A stretch of 64,000 nucleotides of DNA from an uncultured Myxococcales bacterium. GTDB lineage: Bacteria > Myxococcota_A > Polyangia > Polyangiales > Polyangiaceae. Of this stretch, positions 43,916 through 52,078 are shown in pieces (position 1 is the stretch's first letter; each line of letters starts with the position of its first letter). Position numbers and translations under genes: made by a program. The notes beneath the pieces were generated by a model. It saw nothing but the letters and a program-made list of their open reading frames with translations, was not told where the DNA came from and ran no database searches. The stretch lies in contig CALFEQ010000154.1 in the NCBI GenBank assembly GCA_937949945.1, positions 62,001-126,000 of the forward strand. The letters run 5' to 3'.

Positions 43916-44866
43916 TCACTCGCACCGCGGGATGCCGCAGCTCACCGTCCGCTTCTCGCCCCAGCGCCAGAAGTCGTAGCGCCTGCACGTGCACGGCCAC
44001 TTCGGATCGAGCGCCGAGACGACGTCGAGCTCGGCACAGTCGACCGTGCCCTCCCGCTTCGCGGCGTTCACGTAAGCGAGCCCGGCGCACGCGCACGCGT
44101 CCTGGTGCTTGTCGCACAGGATGCCGAGAGGCTCCGGCGAGACGTTGCGCCCCTGATCGACCGCGTCCTGGGCAGCGACGACCTCCCAGCACTTGGCCTT
44201 GTCGCCGTTGCGGCACGCCTCCATCACCGCGTCGGGAGGCGTTCGGAGGAAGAGCCAAGCGAACAGAGCACCGGCGACGACGAGCCCGATCAGCACGGCG
44301 ACCTTCATGAAGAAGCGATCCGTGCGCTTGTGGATCGGCAGCGCCAGCCGCTCGAGCTCCGTCTTGCTGGGCTCGTCGGGTGGGATGACGCGCTGGCTCC
44401 CGGTCTCCGACGCGAGCCCGCGCCGCGAGCTGCGTGCGACGTCTCGCACGCTCCGATTCGACTCCGCCGGCTTCGGCGCCTCGCCCATGGCGTCGACGTC
44501 GACGTCCGAGAGCGCGACGAGCGCCTTCTCGACGTCGTCGACCATCCCTTCGAGGCTCTCGCGCGCCGCCTCGTCGACCTTGATGAGGCCGAGCAGCTCC
44601 TTCGCCGTCGTGATGACGTCCCTGTCCTTGCACGCGCCGTGCTCCTCGAGGGCCTTCGCCAGCGCCGCGCGACGCTCCTCGGACGTCGGCTCCTCCTCGA
44701 TCTCGCCGAGCTCGATCTTCGAGCTCCGCTTCGACACGGCGCGCTTGAGCGCCTTGTACCGATCCTGGATCGCCGGCGCGACGGACTCCTTCTTCGTCGC
44801 GATCCTGCCGGCGGCCAGCGCGACTGCGAGGTGATCACCGATGGAGGTGAGCGTGGCGGCGTCCAT
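43916..44866 (-). CDS. Single-pass membrane protein with Cys-rich C-terminus
   Basis: Protein of 316 residues, family not recognised. N-terminal cytoplasmic helical part ('IQDRYKALKRAVSKRS', 'TSEERRAALAKALEEHGACKDRDVI', about 1-100), a polar linker, one transmembrane helix at about 190-210 ('VAVLIGLVVAGALFAWLFL'), and a C-terminal domain with eleven or so Cys. The N-terminal pattern recurs in bacterial effector-associated modules. Start at ATG 44866 is the best guess; an open frame continues upstream without coding character. Lies 43 bases after the polymerase gene on the same strand. Confidence 0.72.
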   Translation of the reverse strand: MDAATLTSIGDHLAVALAAGRIATKKESVAPAIQDRYKALKRAVSKRSSKIELGEIEEEPTSEERRAALAKALEEHGACKDRDVITTAKELLGLIKVDEAARESLEGMVDDVEKALVALSDVDVDAMGEAPKPAESNRSVRDVARSSRRGLASETGSQRVIPPDEPSKTELERLALPIHKRTDRFFMKVAVLIGLVVAGALFAWLFLRTPPDAVMEACRNGDKAKCWEVVAAQDAVDQGRNVSPEPLGILCDKHQDACACAGLAYVNAAKREGTVDCAELDVVSALDPKWPCTCRRYDFWRWGEKRTVSCGIPRCE

Positions 44867-44909
44867 GAGCTGACCGTACAGGCGCCCGTCTTTTGTCGTC
44901 AACCGGGGC

Positions 44910-47492
44910 CTAATCCGGCAGGCAGACCGGCTCGAGGTCGGCCCAGTTCTTCCCGGCCTCGACGCCGACGACGAGCGGGACCTCGAGCTCGTACGCGTGC
45001 CGCATCGCGTCCGAGCAGACCTTCGCGGCCCGTTCGAGCTCGGCCTCCGGCACCTCGAAGAGGACCTCGTCGAGGACCTGGAGGAGCGGCACCGTCCGAA
45101 GGCCTTCGCGACGGATGGCGCGATCCGCCTCGAGCAGCGCGCGGCGCGAGACGTCCTGAACCGACGCCTCGTGCGTCGCGCGGCGCGCGAGCCGCTCGGC
45201 GTACGATCGGTCCTGCGGATCGAGCGACTCGAGGCCTCCGATCGGCCAGCGTCGTCCGGAGATCGTCTCGATCCACCCCCGCTCACGAGCGAGCCGGAGC
45301 TGCTCGTCCTGGAAGGCCCGGACCTTCGCGTAGTGCCGATCGAACCGCGCGATGTACTCCTTCGCTTCTTGCGCCGAGATGCCGAGCTGCAACGCGAGCG
45401 CGCTCGCGCCCTGACCGGCGAACGTCGCGAAGTTGACGACCTTGCCGAGCTGCCGCTGCTCGGGCGTCACCTGCCCGGGCGGGACGTCGAGCACGGCGGC
45501 GGCCGTGAGCACGTGCATGTCCTCTCTGCGGCGGAGCGGCTCGACGAGCGCCGGATCCTTCGTCAGGTGCGCGAGCACGTGCAGCCCGAGCTGGTTGAAG
45601 TCGACCGACATGAGAAGCCACCCCGGCGGGGCGACGAACGCGCGGCGGATGCGCGCCATCTCCGGCGTTCGTCCGGGCACGCGGGTGAGATCGGGATTCG
45701 AGCTCACGATCTGCCCGGCGAACGAGCGCGCCGGATCGAAGTGCGAGTGCACGCGGCCGTCCGTGTCGATGCACCTTCGCAGCGCGATCACCCAGTTGTC
45801 GCGCAGCCGCCGGAGGGCACGCCAGCGAAGCACGAGAGGCACGATCGGATGCGCGTGCTCGATCCGCTCGAGCGCATCGATCGACGTGCTCCAACCCGTC
45901 TTCGTGCGGCTCACGACGGGCAGCTTCAGCTCCTCGAAGAGGACCGTCCCGAGCTGCTTCGAAGAGCCGATGTTGAACGGATGCCCCGCGAGCTCGGCGA
46001 TCTCGCGTTCGAGCTCCGCCTCGATCTCGGCGAAGGAGGACTCCGCGCGATCGAGCTCCGCGGGGTCGACGAGGATGCCGTGGAGCTCCATGCGGACGCA
46101 CACGTCCCCGATCGCGAGGTAGTCCGCGAGGAGCTTCGGATCGACGTCGCCCGAGAGCTTCTGCCAGATCGACGCCGACGCATCCGCGAGCCGGCCGGCG
46201 TGCTCGGCGGCGCGTCCCACGGACATCGCCCGCCACGCCTTGCGCTGCTTGCCGACGCCGCGCACCTGGTCCTCGTGCGGGAGCGCGCGACCCAGCACGT
46301 GCTTCGCGACCACGTGCAGCTCGTGCGGCGCCCAGTTGCTCGGCTGCGTGAGATGCGAAGCCGCCGCGGTGTCCCCGACGATGCCGGCGAGCGTGACACC
46401 GGCGCGCCGCAGCTCGACGGCGGCCGTGACCAAGTCGTGCCCGATCTTCGCCGCGCGAGCGTCCTCGAGCCACGTCACGAGCTCCGGCCACGCCGCGCTC
46501 TTCGCGGGGACGTAGAACGCCTCGCCCTTCCCGTTCGCGAGCGCGACGCCGGCGATCGACGCGCGGACGGGCCCCGGATCCTCGAGGAGCACCTGCACGG
46601 CGACCGGCGCCTCGCTCCCGAGCCGCGCGAGCGCGGCGCCGACCTCTCCCTTCGCCTCGCACACCTCGACGCGGATCGATGCGCCCTCGACGGCGAGCAG
46701 CTCCACGAAGCCGAGCCTCTCGTAGAGCGCGTTCAGCGCCTTCGCGTCCGGCGGCGCGTAGGCATCGACGTCGTCGAGGGCGACGGGAAGGGCTCGCTCC
46801 CGGTCGAGACGGCCGCGCGCGAGCTCGCGCGGGACCTCGTCCCCCGCCGCGCGGAGCGCCTTGGCGATGCGGCCTTCGAGGGCGTCGAGGTTCTGCATCG
46901 CGGCCGCGATGGAGCCGTGCTCCTCGATGAGCGAGGTCGCGCCCTTCGCGCCGATCCCCTTGATGCCGGGCAGCGGATCGTTGCCGCTGTCGTCACCCAC
47001 CATCGCGAGCCACTCGCCGACGTTCGCCGGCGGTACGTTGAACCGCTTCTGGACGATCTCGGGCGTATAGCGGACGTCCTTGTTCGCGTCGTACCACCAC
47101 AGGCGATCGCTCACGAGCTGCGCGTAGCGCTTGTCGACGCCGACGACGATCACGTCGTCACCCGCATCGAGCGCCGCCTGCGCGTAGCTCGCGACGACGT
47201 GATGCTCCTCGGGCGCCTCGACGACGACGAAACCGAGCGTGCGGAGGAGCTCCGGGAGCGGCCCGAGCTGCTCCTTCAGGATGTCCGGCCACGCTGCCGT
47301 GTTCGGGCTCGCGTCGATCACGGCGACCGCCCGCGCGGGGAGCTTGAATGCCAGCGCGCGATGGATCGCGCGCGCCACGGCGAACAAGGCGTTCACCGGC
47401 GCCCCGTCGGGCGACCTGCGATCCGTGGGCACGACGAGGAAGCCGCGCGACAGGAGGTTGGTCGCCGAGACGACGAGGGTGCGATCGGCCAT
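44910..47492 (-). CDS. Family A DNA polymerase (Pol I-like) with degenerate nuclease domains
   Basis: Protein of 860 residues with the complete Pol I layout: 5' nuclease domain (about 1-270), 3'-5' exonuclease-like domain (about 280-440), polymerase (about 470-860). Catalytic motifs are eroded. In the 5' nuclease, EADD reads EEHH and GDKD reads VDKR. In the exonuclease, the DTE motif is gone. In the polymerase, motif A reads VDFNQLGLH (Asp631 kept, but the position of E. coli Glu710 is Gly636); the O helix keeps Arg680, Lys684 and Phe688 but Tyr766 is Ala; motif C reads VLDE (Asp808 and Glu809 kept, His lost). Synthesis may survive without proofreading. It is probably a second polymerase beside a normal Pol I elsewhere. 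Confidence 0.88.
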   Translation of the reverse strand: MADRTLVVSATNLLSRGFLVVPTDRRSPDGAPVNALFAVARAIHRALAFKLPARAVAVIDASPNTAAWPDILKEQLGPLPELLRTLGFVVVEAPEEHHVVASYAQAALDAGDDVIVVGVDKRYAQLVSDRLWWYDANKDVRYTPEIVQKRFNVPPANVGEWLAMVGDDSGNDPLPGIKGIGAKGATSLIEEHGSIAAAMQNLDALEGRIAKALRAAGDEVPRELARGRLDRERALPVALDDVDAYAPPDAKALNALYERLGFVELLAVEGASIRVEVCEAKGEVGAALARLGSEAPVAVQVLLEDPGPVRASIAGVALANGKGEAFYVPAKSAAWPELVTWLEDARAAKIGHDLVTAAVELRRAGVTLAGIVGDTAAASHLTQPSNWAPHELHVVAKHVLGRALPHEDQVRGVGKQRKAWRAMSVGRAAEHAGRLADASASIWQKLSGDVDPKLLADYLAIGDVCVRMELHGILVDPAELDRAESSFAEIEAELEREIAELAGHPFNIGSSKQLGTVLFEELKLPVVSRTKTGWSTSIDALERIEHAHPIVPLVLRWRALRRLRDNWVIALRRCIDTDGRVHSHFDPARSFAGQIVSSNPDLTRVPGRTPEMARIRRAFVAPPGWLLMSVDFNQLGLHVLAHLTKDPALVEPLRRREDMHVLTAAAVLDVPPGQVTPEQRQLGKVVNFATFAGQGASALALQLGISAQEAKEYIARFDRHYAKVRAFQDEQLRLARERGWIETISGRRWPIGGLESLDPQDRSYAERLARRATHEASVQDVSRRALLEADRAIRREGLRTVPLLQVLDEVLFEVPEAELERAAKVCSDAMRHAYELEVPLVVGVEAGKNWADLEPVCLPD

Positions 47493-47564
47493 CGGGCGGC
47501 CTCAGCTTACGTCATGGGCGGGCCAACCGGACGTGGAAGGAAGCGGTACGGCAGGGGCACGAGC

Positions 47565-48428
47565 TCAGGGGCGCCCCAGCGACTCGATGACGTGGAGCTC
47601 CTCGTCGTCGAGCGGCGGAAGCTCGGCGACGGCGAGGTCCTCCTTCATGTGCTCGGGATCCGTCGTGCCCGTGAGCGGGATCATCCCGACGTCGAGCGCG
47701 AAGCGGAACACGACCTGCGACGGCGTCATCGAGCGACGCGTCGCGATCGCGCGCAGCGCGGGGTGCGCCATCTCCCGCCGGTTGGCCGTGAGCAGCGAGA
47801 AGCCCTGGTAGACGATCCCGCGCTCACGGCACAGATCGCGCACGTCGCGGTCCCACCGCATGTTGGCGTAGCAGCGGTTCTGCACGACCGCCGGCGGCAC
47901 CTTCGCATGCTGGAGAAGGGTCTCGAGCTGCTCGCGCGTCACGTTGCTCACCCCGAGGCAGCCGACCGCGCCGCTCGCGTAGAGCTCCTCCATCGCATGC
48001 CACGCCTCGAGATCCTCCGGGGCGAGCCCCCAGCGCGTGGACGGACCGTGGAGCACGTACGCGTCGATGGTGTTCGTGCGCAGATGCTCGAGCGAGCTCT
48101 GGAACGACTGCTTCACCTGCGTGGAGATCGGCGCGTTCCGGTCGTAGGGCAGCCGATGGTCCTGCCCGGCGACGTGCGTGAACTTCGTCTGCAAGAGCAC
48201 GTCCTCACGGCGAATCAGCCCTGACGCGTACGCGTCCGCGAGCGCCTCGCCGACGGCCGCCTCGTGGTAGTGCTTGCGCTGGTTCGCGGTGTCGATCGCG
48301 CGGAAGCCGGCCGCGAGAGCGAGCCCGACGAGCCGCCGCGTCTCGTCCTCCTTCCACGCGGTGCCGTACATGAACCCGCGCCCCGCACGCACCCGGGGAT
48401 CCGCCCGCATGTCCACGATCGTCGCCAT
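47565..48428 (-). CDS. Aldo/keto reductase
   Basis: NADPH-dependent reductase of 287 residues, TIM barrel. The catalytic tetrad is visible: Asp in 'FRAIDTAN', Tyr in 'KHYHEAAVG', Lys in 'LLQTKFT', His in 'AYVLHGP'. 'GAVGCLGVSNVTREQLETLL' and the coenzyme loop 'MIPLTGTTDPEHMKEDL' are typical. It reduces carbonyl compounds; substrate unknown. Upstream of the polymerase gene on the same strand, with a 72-base gap. GGAGGGGCG precedes the ATG. Confidence 0.9.
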   Translation of the reverse strand: MATIVDMRADPRVRAGRGFMYGTAWKEDETRRLVGLALAAGFRAIDTANQRKHYHEAAVGEALADAYASGLIRREDVLLQTKFTHVAGQDHRLPYDRNAPISTQVKQSFQSSLEHLRTNTIDAYVLHGPSTRWGLAPEDLEAWHAMEELYASGAVGCLGVSNVTREQLETLLQHAKVPPAVVQNRCYANMRWDRDVRDLCRERGIVYQGFSLLTANRREMAHPALRAIATRRSMTPSQVVFRFALDVGMIPLTGTTDPEHMKEDLAVAELPPLDDEELHVIESLGRP

Positions 48429-48591
48429 CGCCCCTCCTCCGGACGAGAGACGCTAACCCGTCGCGGGGGCGACGTCATCGGTCCACGCCCGCCGAGAGCG
48501 CCCGCCCGGGGCCGGGAGCGCCGCCCGGGAGGGTCGATCGCGCGATCGTCGCGGTGCGGAGCCCGTTCGCGGCTATATCTGCGTGAACCCA

Positions 48592-49803
48592 ATGCGTCCG
48601 CCGGGTCTCGCCATCCTCCGTTCGCCGATCTCACCTTGCCTTGTGCTCGCGCTCGCGCTCGCCGCCTGCAACCCCACGGCGACCTCCCGCCCGTCGGGCG
48701 ACGACGCCGCGATCGCTCGCAACGCAGGCCGCACGGCGGAGGGCGAGACGCGCACCGAGACGCGCGACGGCCCCACCCTCTACGCGGCGATGTGCGCCGT
48801 GTGCCACGGCGCCGACGGGACCGGATACAAGGCGGACAACGCGCCGTCGCTCGTGACCCCGACGTTCCTCGAGAGCGCGACCGACGAGATGCTACGGCGA
48901 TCGATCATCGACGGCAGGCCGGGCACCGCCATGGCCGCCTACGGCAAGGAGCGAGGCGGCCCGCTCGACGCGGCCGCCGTCGATCGGCTCGTCGCCTTCC
49001 TGCGCGGGCGTGGCCCGGCCGCGAAGCCGATCCCTGCACGTGCGCGCGGTGACGCTGCGCGCGGCGAGCCTCTCTACAAGGAGCACTGCGAGCGTTGCCA
49101 CGGGAACGCCCGCACGCGCGGCAACGCCGTCCACCTCGCGAACGCGCGCTTCCTCGAGGTGGCGTCGGACGCGTTCCTCGGCTGGGCGATCAGCGAGGGC
49201 CGCCCCGGCACGCCGATGGAAGCATGGAAGGGCAAGCTGACCGACGCGCAGATCGACGACGTCGTCGCGTACGTGCGCTCCTTCGAGAAGCCCCCTGCCC
49301 CGGAGCTCCTGCCGCCGCCCACGGGCAAGGAGCCCATCGTCATCAACCCCGACGGCAAGCACCCGACCTTCACGCTGCGCTCCACCCCGTGCCGGCCGAA
49401 CGTCCCGTGCACGCCGGACGAACGCTTCGTCTCGGCGGAGCAGGTCAAGCGAGCGCTCGACGAGAAGCGTCGGATGGTGATCATCGATGCGCGACCGGTC
49501 TCCGACTGGCGACGCGTCCACATCCCCGGAGCCGTGTCGATCCCGCACCACGACCTCGCACGGCTCGACGAGGTCCCCAACGACGGAACGTGGGTGATCG
49601 CGTACTGCGCGTGCCCGCACCACCTGTCCGGCGACGTCGTCGACGCGCTCCGCAGACGAGGCATCAAGCACGCCGTCGTGCTCGACGAGGGCATCCTCGA
49701 GTGGCATCGGCGCGGCTATCCGGTCGTCGCTGCACCTGGCGTCGAGCCGCCACCTTCACGGCACCGGAGCACGGCGGCGACGGAGGATGCGGGGGCGAAG
49801 TGA
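48592..49803 (+). CDS. Diheme cytochrome c-rhodanese fusion lipoprotein
   Basis: Protein of about 403 residues. Lipobox 'ALAAC' at about 24; two cytochrome c domains with 'CAVCH' (about 62-66) and 'CERCH' (about 165-169), each with a downstream Met in 'GTAMAAYG' or 'GTPMEAW' as likely sixth ligand; then a rhodanese domain (about 275-390) with 'VIIDARPVSDWRRVHIPGA' and active-site Cys in 'IAYCACPHHLSG'. Such fusions could pass electrons to or from a sulfur substrate in the periplasm. GTG 48583 is an alternative start. A hairpin lies just after the gene. Confidence 0.88.
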   Translation: MRPPGLAILRSPISPCLVLALALAACNPTATSRPSGDDAAIARNAGRTAEGETRTETRDGPTLYAAMCAVCHGADGTGYKADNAPSLVTPTFLESATDEMLRRSIIDGRPGTAMAAYGKERGGPLDAAAVDRLVAFLRGRGPAAKPIPARARGDAARGEPLYKEHCERCHGNARTRGNAVHLANARFLEVASDAFLGWAISEGRPGTPMEAWKGKLTDAQIDDVVAYVRSFEKPPAPELLPPPTGKEPIVINPDGKHPTFTLRSTPCRPNVPCTPDERFVSAEQVKRALDEKRRMVIIDARPVSDWRRVHIPGAVSIPHHDLARLDEVPNDGTWVIAYCACPHHLSGDVVDALRRRGIKHAVVLDEGILEWHRRGYPVVAAPGVEPPPSRHRSTAATEDAGAK

Positions 49804-49813
49804 GCATGCGTCC

Positions 49814-49852
49814 ACGGCCGAGCACGAGGAGAGGTTTTCCAACCTCGGCCGT
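49814..49852. terminator. Nested inverted repeats after the cytochrome-rhodanese gene
   Basis: ACGGCCGAG at 49814-49822 is perfectly complementary to CTCGGCCGT at 49844-49852; inside, GAGGTT-TTCC-AACCTC (49831-49846) forms a second stem that competes for three bases. It begins 11 bases after the stop codon. No T tract. The remaining part of the 315-base gap to the next gene shows nothing definite. Confidence 0.4.
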
Positions 49853-50118
49853 CGCCACGACTTGCGGTTGAGATCGCCATGCTCGAGCGGGCCTGAAGGT
49901 CACGCCACAGCCGCGTACGTTGCTCGAAGCCTCGAGCGTTGCGTTTCGCGTCTCTTCCCCTGATCGGGCGCGAGCGCGAACGAGCAGGCTCGGCCGTCGC
50001 GTCGAGAGAACAAGCGTTGCTGACCGACCAGCAGGGCTCGGAGCACGCCTGCGCTTGGTTACACGGCTGAGCAAGGGCTCCGGGCTTTCCCACTCGACTC
50101 AACCGTGAAAGGACAGCC

Positions 50119-50988
50119 ATGAAGCCTCGACACTTGTTCTCTGCAATATCCTGCGTGCTGGCGGCGAGCACGTTCGCTTGCTCGGGTGAGCCCGATCGAG
50201 CTCCGGCCTCCGAGGAGTCGACCTCGACCACCGCCCAGAGCGTCATGAGCGCCACCGGCAACATCCTCATCTGGCCGGCCGGGCCCATCACTTGGGACGG
50301 GCTCGTCGGTACCTGGCCCATCTCCGTGTGGTCGACGGGCGCCATCGGAGGTCTGGCGTTCGACACGATGGGGCTCTCGCTGACGGGCATCGAGCTCGTC
50401 GGTATGGCGGACATCGCTCCGCTCCCCATCACGACCCCGTTCCTGAACGCGTTCACGCCGGCGGCCGGCGCCGTGGCGGCTCCGGGAGTCTTCGCGCCGC
50501 CGGTGTTCGGGCCGGCAGGCGTCGCCGCGCCCAACTACGGCTTCGCCGGTGCGTTCGACCCCTTCGTGCCTCCGGTCCCCGCCTTCGGCTTCGGCGCGTT
50601 CGCGCCGGGCGTCGGCATGACCGAGCTCACGATGATCGACGGCGCGGTCGCCCCGGGCTTCGAGTCGTGGCTGACGCCGACCCTGACGGGCTCGGCGCTC
50701 ATGTTCACGGACCTCACGCCGATCGACGCCTTCACGCCCCTGACGTTCAACGTCACGTTCACGGCGGCGCAGCCCGGCCTGCTCCAGCCCGGAGCGCTCG
50801 GAGCGGCGCCGGCGCTCAACCTCGCCAACCTGAGCATCTTCGCGACGCCGATCGCGCCGGCCGCCCTCACCGGCGAAGCGATCCCGTTCACGAGCATGGT
50901 GTATCCGGTGGCGGTGCCGTTGGTCCCGATGCCCGCCGCTCCGCTCGCGCCGAGCGCGCCGGTCCTCACGCCGACGCCGGTGTTCTGA
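50119..50988 (+). CDS. Hydrophobic Pro/Ala/Phe-rich lipoprotein
   Basis: Protein of 289 residues. Lipobox 'STFAC' at about 21. After a Ser/Thr linker the chain is nearly free of Lys and Arg and rich in Pro, Ala, Phe, Gly and Thr, with repeated 'TPI', 'APxF' and 'FTP' elements, suggesting a beta-rich surface or self-assembling protein. No family recognised. AAAGGACAGCC precedes the ATG, and an intrinsic terminator follows, so it is transcribed alone, perhaps strongly. Confidence 0.72.
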   Translation: MKPRHLFSAISCVLAASTFACSGEPDRAPASEESTSTTAQSVMSATGNILIWPAGPITWDGLVGTWPISVWSTGAIGGLAFDTMGLSLTGIELVGMADIAPLPITTPFLNAFTPAAGAVAAPGVFAPPVFGPAGVAAPNYGFAGAFDPFVPPVPAFGFGAFAPGVGMTELTMIDGAVAPGFESWLTPTLTGSALMFTDLTPIDAFTPLTFNVTFTAAQPGLLQPGALGAAPALNLANLSIFATPIAPAALTGEAIPFTSMVYPVAVPLVPMPAAPLAPSAPVLTPTPVF

Positions 50989-51047
50989 GAGACGGAGGGC
51001 GGCGCATCGTTCGGGATTGGGGAGCGTCACCGAACGTCACATGACGA

Positions 51048-51084
51048 CTCGCTGCGCGTCGGGGGCGCGCAGCGAGCCGTTTTC
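51048..51084 (+). terminator. Intrinsic terminator
   Basis: CTCGCTGCGCG, loop TCGGGGG, CGCGCAGCGAG, then CCGTTTTC. A perfect 11-base stem with a short T run, 60 bases after the stop of the hydrophobic lipoprotein gene. The rest of the 340-base gap includes an AT-rich patch (51147-51185) that may hold the promoter of the double-YCII gene. Confidence 0.72.
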
Positions 51085-51328
51085 GGGGCTCGCGAGCGAT
51101 CGCCGCAGGACGCCGACACGAGCGCTCCGCGGGCGCCGAACGCACAGAAAAAAAGCTTTGCTTCTCGAGCACTTACAAAAAGATCGCCCGAGCTGTCGAT
51201 TCGCTCGCGCGCCGTTCGTCGGGTGGACGAAGCGCCGGCGGGTGCCGGTCGCGACCGTTCGGGAACGCTTGCAGCCCGAGGCTGCGTGCGCTCCCCCTCT
51301 ACGTCTTCACGACCCGGAAGGAGCCACC

Positions 51329-52066
51329 ATGCGATTCATCGTCATGCACAAGAACGACCCGCAGACCGAAGCCGGCCTGCCGCCCCCGATGGAAATCGTC
51401 ACCAAGATGGGCGCATTCATCGGCGAGCACGCGAAGGCGGGCCGCTTCCTCGACGGAGCGGGCCTCCGCGGGAGCAGCACGCGCACGCGCCTCGTCTTCC
51501 GGGACGGGAGATGCACGGTGAAGCATGGACCTTACCGCGGCGAGAACGAGCTCCCGGCGGCGATGCTGGTGCTGAAGGTGCGCACGCGCGAGGAGGCGAT
51601 CGGCTGGGCGGAGCGCTACGGCAAGATCCTCGGAGACGGCGAGATCGAGCTCGGGAAGGTCACCGAGCCGTGGGACCTCGGTCTGATGCCACCCCCGGAG
51701 AACCCGCCTCTTCAGTTCCTGCTCATCGAAAAGGCCGACCAGGCCACCGAGTCGAGCGGGCGCAGCCCGAAGCAGAAGGCCGACCTCACCCGCCTCCAGA
51801 CCGAGATGACGAAGGCCGGCGTCCTCGTGAAGTCGATCCGCCTCGGCCCGAGCGCGACGGGCAAGCGCCTCTTCTTCACGAACGGCGATCTTCGCGTCGT
51901 CGATGGCCCGTTCGCCGAGTCCAAGGAGCTCATCGGCGGCTTCTCCGTCATGGAGCTGTCGGGGATGGATGAAGCGATCGACCTCTGCAAGACCTACGCG
52001 GGCATCCTCGGCGGGACGGTGGAGATCGACCTCCGTCACGTGGAGGAGTACGCCGCCTCGTCGTAG
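51329..52066 (+). CDS. Double YCII/DGPF-domain protein
   Basis: Protein of 245 residues with two tandem YCII units: 'MRFIVMHKNDPQTEAG..FLDGAGLRGSSTRTRL..' and, after residue 125, 'LQFLLIEKADQ..AGVLVKSIRLGPSATGKRLFF..DLRVVDGPFAESKELIGGFSVMEL', the second with a full DGPF motif. Cytoplasmic, unknown reaction. ATG 51329 is fixed by GGAAGGAG five bases upstream. Unlike the YCII gene at 29181, it is not next to a sigma factor gene. Confidence 0.87.
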   Translation: MRFIVMHKNDPQTEAGLPPPMEIVTKMGAFIGEHAKAGRFLDGAGLRGSSTRTRLVFRDGRCTVKHGPYRGENELPAAMLVLKVRTREEAIGWAERYGKILGDGEIELGKVTEPWDLGLMPPPENPPLQFLLIEKADQATESSGRSPKQKADLTRLQTEMTKAGVLVKSIRLGPSATGKRLFFTNGDLRVVDGPFAESKELIGGFSVMELSGMDEAIDLCKTYAGILGGTVEIDLRHVEEYAASS

Positions 52067-52078
52067 CTGCCACGGGTC

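Noticed and set aside
44997..48224. Plus-strand frame of 1075 residues
   Set aside because: Shadow of the family A polymerase and aldo/keto reductase on the minus strand.
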